Assembly: GCA_016802295.1 (NCBI GenBank) | Contig: JAESIW010000137.1 | Span: forward strand, 6,849,114 to 6,886,438 | DNA length: 37,325 nucleotides | Direction: 5' to 3' | Source of the DNA: Brachionus rotundiformis | Lineage: Eukaryota; Rotifera; Eurotatoria; Ploima; Brachionidae | Shown: positions 31,597-37,325 of the stretch, one piece after another | How positions within the stretch are numbered: the first letter of the stretch is position 1 | How the letters are laid out: each line of letters begins with the position of its first letter | Translations under genes and position numbers: made by a program | The notes under the pieces: generated by a model | Database searches by the model: none | The model's input: only the letters and a program-made list of their open reading frames with translations | What the model was told of the DNA's origin: nothing

Positions 31597-34558
31597 ATGT
31601 CTGCTGGTCTTCAATTGATCGTTGGCCAAAGTAAGCTGTTTGTTCTATTTGGACTAGGGTTTGAAGATTTTTGTTTTGAATAGAAATAATGAACGATGTG
31701 CTCCGGGCGGACACTGTGAGAAAGAAAGGCGATTGGAAAGTGCTGGTAATGGACAACTTGGGCATGAGGATCATTTCGTCGTGCTGTAAAATGCACGACA
31801 TCATGAGCGAAGGAGTTACGAGTAAGTGCATTAGTTTGGTAAAACTATGGTTAAGATGTAAAATTTTTCTAGTTGTCGAGGACATAATGAAGAATCGGGA
31901 GCCATTGCCACAACTAGAGGCCATATACTTGGTTCAGCCAAATAGGGAGTCCATTGATCGCTTCATTTCGGACTTTGACTCGAACAATGCCAAGTACAGG
32001 GCGGCGCATCTGTTCTTCACCGAGGGATGTAACAACGAGTTGTTTAATAAATTGTCCAAATCAAAGGCTGCCAAGTTCGTTCAGACTTTGAAGGAGATAA
32101 ACGTGGCGTTCTTGCCCACAGAAAGACACGTCTTCTCACTTGACTCACCTGATACTTTTAGAGTATTCTATCAGAATAAGGACCAATACAGAACAGTTCA
32201 TCTGGAACGTATAGCTGAACAAATTGCCACTTTGTGTGCCACACTTGGCGAGTATCCTTCAGTTAGATACCGACTGTAAGCATTTTTTAAAAATTTTTTA
32301 TTTTTTATCAATTAAAAAAATTTATCCTCAAAATTATCATTATATAAATCTTGTCTGTCATTTATAATGTAATATAATTGTGCAAAAGTCATGCTCAGTA
32401 AAAAAAATACAGGCTTTTATTATTAATATCGTTGGTCATTTTTAAAAATTTTTTATAATTAAGAATTTAATAATTAAAATAATTAAAATTATTTTAGTTT
32501 CATATTTTTATTGATTAATTTTAGAGAATAAAATTTATCTTGTGTTTGATTTATACTTTTAAATTATAAAGGAAAAATAATTTTGATTATTACATAAAAA
32601 TAATTATAAAATATTGAAGGATATTTTTTTTATATTTAAGTAGTTTAAAGCAGATGTAAAAAGATATAAAAATAAAATAAAATTAAGATATAAAATAATT
32701 TTAATAGCGTAAAAAATTTTCTTTAATGAATAAAGAAATCAAATTTTTGTGTAATAAATTAGAGGTTTAATTTTGTTTGATTTATTACGCTATTTAAATT
32801 ATATATTTTTATTTTTTTGGTCAAAATTTAAAAATATAAACTAATATATCTACAAAAACATAAAAAATATCCTTCAATATTTTATTATTTTTTGTTCATA
32901 ATATAACAATAAGAATACAAGATAAAGATAAAGTTTATTATCTTAAATTAATTAATAAAATATAAAAAACTAAAATAATTTTAATTATTATTTTTAATAG
33001 ATAATTTTTATAGCGGATAAACATATTTTAATAAGCAAATTAAATTTTTTTCTAACAAGTAACAAGTTTTAATAGTTTTTTATTTAATTAAAAGAGAACA
33101 TCAGCCAAATAATGAGTTTGCCAATTTGGTTCAGCAAAAATTGGACCAGTACAAAGCGGACGATCCGTCAATGGGCGACGGAGGAGAAAAGAACAAGTCT
33201 CAACTGTTGATACTGGACCGAGGCTTCGATCCAGTGTCGCCGTTGCTTCACGAATTGACCTTTCAGGCGATGGCTTACGACTTGCTCAACATAGAGAACG
33301 ATGTTTACCAGTATCAGAGCCAGTCGGGCGAGTCCAACCAAACGAGCACCAAAGAGGCTATATTGGACGAGAGCGACGAATTATGGATCGAGTTCAGGCA
33401 TCAACATATCGCTGTTGTGTCACAAAATGTGACCAAAAAACTCAAGGACTTTGCCAACTCGAAACGTGCGTCCAACACGGACAAGCCGACCATGAAAGAC
33501 TTGAGCCAAATGTTGAAAAAAATGCCCCAATATCAGAAAGAGTTGAGCGCCTATGCGCTTCATTTGAGCTTGGCCGAGAGTTGTGTGACAGCATTTAACA
33601 ACAAAATAAAGCAGTTGTGTGACGTTGAGCAAAACTTGGCCATGGGCATAGACGCACAAGGCGAAAAAATCAAGGACCACATGAAAAACATAGTTCCATT
33701 GCTGCTGGACAATGAAATAAAGACCGAGGACAAACTGCGTCTAATAATGCTTTTCCTACTCAACAAAAATGGCATTACAGAAGAAAATTTGCAAAAATTG
33801 CTCCACCATGCCATGATACCAGAGGAAAAAAAGCAAGTCATACTCAATTTGCAGCAGATTGGACTTCAAATCTTGCAGGATCAGAACAAAAGGCGCAAGA
33901 ATATACCACAGAATAGGCGCGAAAGAGACGAGCAAAAGTATCAACTGAGCAGATGGACGCCCTATGTCAAAGACTTGATGGAGGATGCCATCGAGGAAAA
34001 GCTCGACCAGCGCCAATTTCCCTACTTGACCAACAGACCCATGGGAGGCGTCAGCTTCGGAGGCTCAAGGTATTTGCTCTTTGAACCATTTAAACTCTCT
34101 TTTTCATAAATCAATAGTGATTACTTTACAGCCTAGTGACAAAGATAATTAAATTAGGCCAAATGAACCGAAATGATCAAATAGGGTTCTTTTTTTTTTC
34201 TTAACTTATTAATTTAATTTCTTTTGAGTTTTGTTTATTTTTTTCTAATTTTTTTTTCCAATTTTATTTTGTATTTGTTGGTAATTTACTTGGTGCAAAA
34301 TTTGGTTAAATTGGTTTTTTTAATTTAAGTGCGCGTCCAACATGGCACCGAAACAATGGTCAGCCGGCGTCAAGGTCCTCGCCAAGGTTGATTGTGTTCG
34401 TGATTGGCGGCTTGACTTACTCCGAGATGCGCAGCGCTTACGAGGTAACTGCTGCGAACAAAAAATGGGAAGTAATAGTTGGTTCGGATCATATACTGAC
34501 ACCCAAGTCGTTTTTGGCCAATTTGGAAATGAAGAATATGGACGAAAGCAGAGATTGA
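31597..34558 (+). CDS. STXBP1: Munc18 / UNC-18 / STXBP1 syntaxin-binding protein
   Basis: This SM protein clasps syntaxin and the assembling SNARE bundle for vesicle exocytosis, classically at synapses. CDS = 31597-31630, 31684-31821, 31873-32275, 33095-34069 and 34330-34558; 592 aa, the usual Munc18-1 length. Introns are 53, 51, 819 and 260 nt, and phases fit. It aligns almost end to end with the neuronal-type family: N-terminal LIVGQKIMNDV, KVLVMDNLGMRIISSCCKM, EGVTIVEDI, KYRAAHLFFTE and ERIAEQIATLCATLGEYPSVRYR (domain 1); LLILDRGFDPVSPLLHELTF (domain 2 entry); LSQMLKKMPQYQKEL (domain 3a helices); KNGITEENLQKL, YQLSRWTPYVKDLMED, IVFVIGGLTYSEMRSAYE and GSDHILTPKSFL (C-terminal). No truncation or missing core block is seen. 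A poly(A) signal AATAAA is at 34754-34759. Confidence 0.97.
32606..32885. mobile_element. Nested inverted-repeat (MITE-like) element in Munc18 intron 3
   Basis: Perfect 24-bp inverted arms (32606-32629 and 32862-32885) contain ATATTGAAGGATAT. Inside them a second perfect 10-bp pair, AATAGCGTAA (32705-32714) and TTACGCTATT (32785-32794), is arranged symmetrically. The interior is AT-rich without a reading frame. No convincing target duplication was found just outside, so the true ends are uncertain. Confidence 0.6.
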
Positions 34559-34753
34559 GACTTTAGCTTTTATTTGCCAATTAGCCCACCTAAAGTCTAG
34601 TCTTTATATATGTTTGTCTATTCCGCTTATTATTATTATCGTTTATATTAAATCCAAATTAGATAAAAACACATTTTAGACTCAATTAAATCTAAATCAT
34701 TTATTTTACGATTAATTTTGATTAATTTTTTTCCTTTTTTTCATTTTTTTTGG

Positions 34754-34759
34754 AATAAA
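34754..34759 (+). terminator. Poly(A) signal AATAAA of the Munc18 gene
   Basis: The first well-placed canonical hexamer after the Munc18 TGA (34556-34558), about 195 nt downstream and followed by T-rich sequence. Confidence 0.5.
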
Positions 34760-35305
34760 TAAATTTTGTTTTTGTTTTTTTTTTAATTAATAAACATTTT
34801 TTCTTAAAGTTTAATTTAATTCAAGATCTTTTAATTAATTGATACTTGAATCTGGTATACAATTTGGCAAAAAAATTTGATTATTTTTATTCTATCTATT
34901 TTATCTCATTTTTTGGGATGAATTTTGTTTTAAATTTCTAATGATAAGAATTTAGAATAAAATAATTTAAAAAACCAATTTTTTTATTTATTTTATTATT
35001 TTCAAAATTTTTAGGATTAAAAATTAATTTAATTAGAATAACTTACATAAATCATGTTATTCAGAATCGTAGACCACATTTATCAGCGTTATGCTCTAGT
35101 TATCTATCATATGTTTGTAAGAGTAAATCATTAATTTTATTAAAACTTTAAAAATTAAATAAACTAATTACTCCAATAAGAAAAATAATTAAATGAATGG
35201 TACAAGATATCAAAATTTAAAAAAAAATATGTTTTTAAATATTTTTTGACTAAAAAATTTATTTCAGAATCACACTTTCAATGTTATTAAATGTTAAAAA
35301 ATAAT

Positions 35306-35350
35306 TTTGGAGCATGATCATTAAATTGTAATCATAAACTTCTATATGCC
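35306..35350. mobile_element. Single end of the dispersed GGCATATTGAAG repeat
   Basis: Read in reverse it starts GGCATATAGAAGTTTATGAT and continues with TCATGCTC, matching the terminal 45 bases of the 10690-11027 element. No partner end appears within about 340 bp, so this looks like a truncated copy. Confidence 0.65.
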
Positions 35351-36018
35351 TTAAAATTTTGATTAATATTAAAATTCTTAAAGTTATATTGATATTTCAA
35401 TGATTCATTGTTTTACATTTACCATAACCCTGACATAACACATATACATTATTTAAGAGAGACTTATTATCAGTTTTAGAAACTAATTTACTTCATTATT
35501 TAAAATATAAAATCAATTTATTTACAAGAAACATTTACATTTTCAAAATAAATATTAATTACTATCTTTTTAAAACACATTTGGCAAAGTACACAAATGA
35601 GTCGAAAAAGAGCAGCTAAATAGTACAATAGAAAAAAAATTAATATTATTGAATTATTGATACGTTATTAAAGTTATTTTTCATTTTATTATTATTATTA
35701 TTTATTTCAATTAAAACCAAAAATGTTATGAAAAATAAAGTAGAAACTAAAAATTTTAAAATAAAAAAAAATTGAAATTCATATGATGGAATGAAATATT
35801 TTTATAATGTTCAAATACCATCATTTACTTAACTTTTTATTTAAAGCTATTTTTCTAAGTTTTTTCTATTTCTAATTTTACTCTATTAACAATGTTTTTG
35901 TTAGAGTAAAAGTTAAATTTGATCTTTGGAATTTCTAGCTAATTAAATTTTAAATACTAAAGCACAGGACAGAACTAAAAAATTCTTATAACTTATTTTG
36001 TAAAGATCAAAAGCAAGC

Positions 36019-36055
36019 TCTGTAAATGCATGCTGCACTATATTGCATTTACAGA
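36019..36055. repeat. Perfect 12-bp inverted repeat
   Basis: TCTGTAAATGCA (36019-36030) and TGCATTTACAGA (36044-36055) flank a 13-base spacer. No associated gene is evident. Confidence 0.7.
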
Positions 36056-37023
36056 TCTATTAAAACCTTTGGAAAAAAAGTTTTAACCTTTTTAAGCATT
36101 GAGTTATATTATATTTTTTTTGTTTTGTGTCGAATTTCACAAAACCATTACATTAAAACTATATGATTTACAATTTACAATTTCAAGGTTAATCAGCAGG
36201 CTAGTGCTCTTGTCATGAAGACTGACCAACACTTCAACTATTTATTTAACCTTAACCCTACAAATAAAATTAAGCTGTTTATAAAAATTAGTTGAATTAG
36301 AATTTTTGGACAAAATCTGAGAAAATCAAATTAATATTTTTGAAAATTGAAAGTTTTTTGAAACTATTTTTCGGGTACCATCCACAATCTTAGTGATTGG
36401 TTTTATTTTAACAAGGTTGACATTATGATCTTTTCTAATAGAAAAACCATTATTACCAAAATGATTAATCTTTGTGGAAATGAAATAAAAGTTGTTGAGG
36501 TTATAAAATTGATCAAAATCAAAAATTTTCTAAATTTGCATGTAGTATCTATGAAAATTGAATGCTTAAATATTGTAAACTTCAACATTGATCTCTTGAT
36601 CACAAAGCAATTTATTAATCTTGAGTAAACAGACCCAAAAATTCTTCTCCATTTGGTGATTAAGTTTGGATTTGGGTTTTACTTTTAGAGTCGTTAACTT
36701 TCTTAGCAATTTTTGCAGAGATGAAAACGGTCATTCTGTAATAAACCTTCTTATTCGGCACTAAGTGGTTTACACTCGGAATATTTAAAATAATTAAAAG
36801 AAATTCTTCTTACTAAATATTTATTTAATTCTAATCTTGGCCACTTCTAGCCTACAGAAAAAGACAATATATAAAGAGAAAGAAAATAAAGAAAAATAAT
36901 AAGTGAATAATAACTCTCAGTTAAATTGAAATGCTGCTTCTTAAATACAAAATATAATGCTTAATATACTAAAGTTGAAATCAAAACTTAAGATCAAATT
37001 TAACTGCTTTTTTTATGAGAATA

Positions 37024-37049
37024 GTTATGGTTATAGGCAGAACCATAAC
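37024..37049. repeat. Perfect 9-bp hairpin
   Basis: GTTATGGTT (37024-37032) and AACCATAAC (37041-37049) enclose an 8-base loop. It lies about 120 bp before an AATAAATGACTGACTGACTTG tail, a layout that can mark the 3' end of a non-LTR retroelement. Confidence 0.5.
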
Positions 37050-37325
37050 AATTCGCATTGGGATTGGTTCTTTTAACCCTCGTCGAGTAAATGTAATGTG
37101 AGAAAGAATTAGTTTTATTATGAGTTGTGTAAATATTGTTTGTAGAAGTGTTGGCATAAGACCAATAAATGACTGACTGACTTGATACTATGGTGTCTGT
37201 AGGCTTTATTAAGCGTTGTTAAATTGTTTCTAGTCTTGTAAATAAATTAATAACGTCATTCAAAAGCCGAGATAAATATCAAAAGTGACAAAAATTGTAG
37301 CCTAAATTGTAATATTGAGTTTTTG

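Larger units (their letters stand above)
34559..37325. other. AT-rich 3' flank with no supported gene
   Basis: It holds the Munc18 poly(A) signal (34754), one end of the dispersed repeat (35306-35350), a 12-bp inverted repeat (36019-36055), and a locally more complex tail (about 36990-37325) with a hairpin and a TGAC run. Overlapping 66-67-codon frames on both strands at 36403-36628 are I/K/L/N-rich and look like chance. Confidence 0.5.

Noticed and set aside
36403..36628. Overlapping 66-67-codon frames on both strands
   Set aside because: Both are made of AT-rich codons and fully overlap each other, with no motif or signal.
1..37325. tRNA, snRNA, CRISPR or bacterial contamination
   Set aside because: No B-box/A-box pair, known snRNA motif or spaced direct-repeat array was found by eye. 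The genes are clearly animal with spliceosomal introns. A covariance-model scan would be decisive for small RNAs.

Overview
The window is nuclear DNA from an animal. It is strongly AT-rich, and its protein-coding islands stand out by higher GC and complexity. The genes have spliceosomal GT-AG introns. Most introns are tiny (45-71 nt), with AT-rich acceptors such as TTTAAAG, TTTTAG and AATAG. The gene set (a long-form BET bromodomain protein, NAPE-PLD, a multi-Tudor germline-type protein, ARFRP1, Munc18/UNC-18) fits a bilaterian invertebrate. The style recalls rotifers or other small lophotrochozoans, but the species cannot be fixed from sequence alone. No tRNA, rRNA, CRISPR array or bacterial operon was seen.

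Layout, left to right. Positions 1-400 hold an exon-like island of unknown frame. A single-exon BRD4-type gene lies on the minus strand (1883-6820), with long simple-sequence tracts inside it and TG/GA microsatellites upstream. Two more minus-strand genes follow. One is a six-exon SURF2 homologue (9274-10193), visible only once five introns of 50-57 nt are removed. The other is a four-exon NAPE-PLD (11330-12519). Between them sits a MITE-like element with an 8-bp target duplication (10690-11027). Next come a plus-strand single-exon leucine-rich-repeat membrane protein (14682-15812) and a minus-strand two-exon ARFRP1 (16381-17048). Three plus-strand genes fill the rest: a seven-exon RRM plus multi-Tudor protein of 1835 aa (18414-26084), a three-exon membrane protein made of two similar halves (28725-29781), and a five-exon Munc18/STXBP1 homologue (31597-34558). 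The last 2.7 kb shows no gene I can support.

The genes do not form a pathway. They cover chromatin reading and transcription elongation (BRD4), nucleolar function (SURF2), lipid-mediator synthesis (NAPE-PLD), Golgi traffic (ARFRP1), synaptic-type vesicle fusion (Munc18), cell-surface adhesion or signalling (LRR) and probable piRNA/germ-granule scaffolding (RRM-Tudor). Intergenic and large intronic spaces contain at least three families of short inverted-repeat elements: a dispersed GGCATATTGAAG family, a CCGTAAACTC element with TA duplications, and a nested inverted repeat inside a Munc18 intron. All exon joins were derived by hand from reading frame, splice consensus and remembered family alignments. 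They should be treated as predictions.
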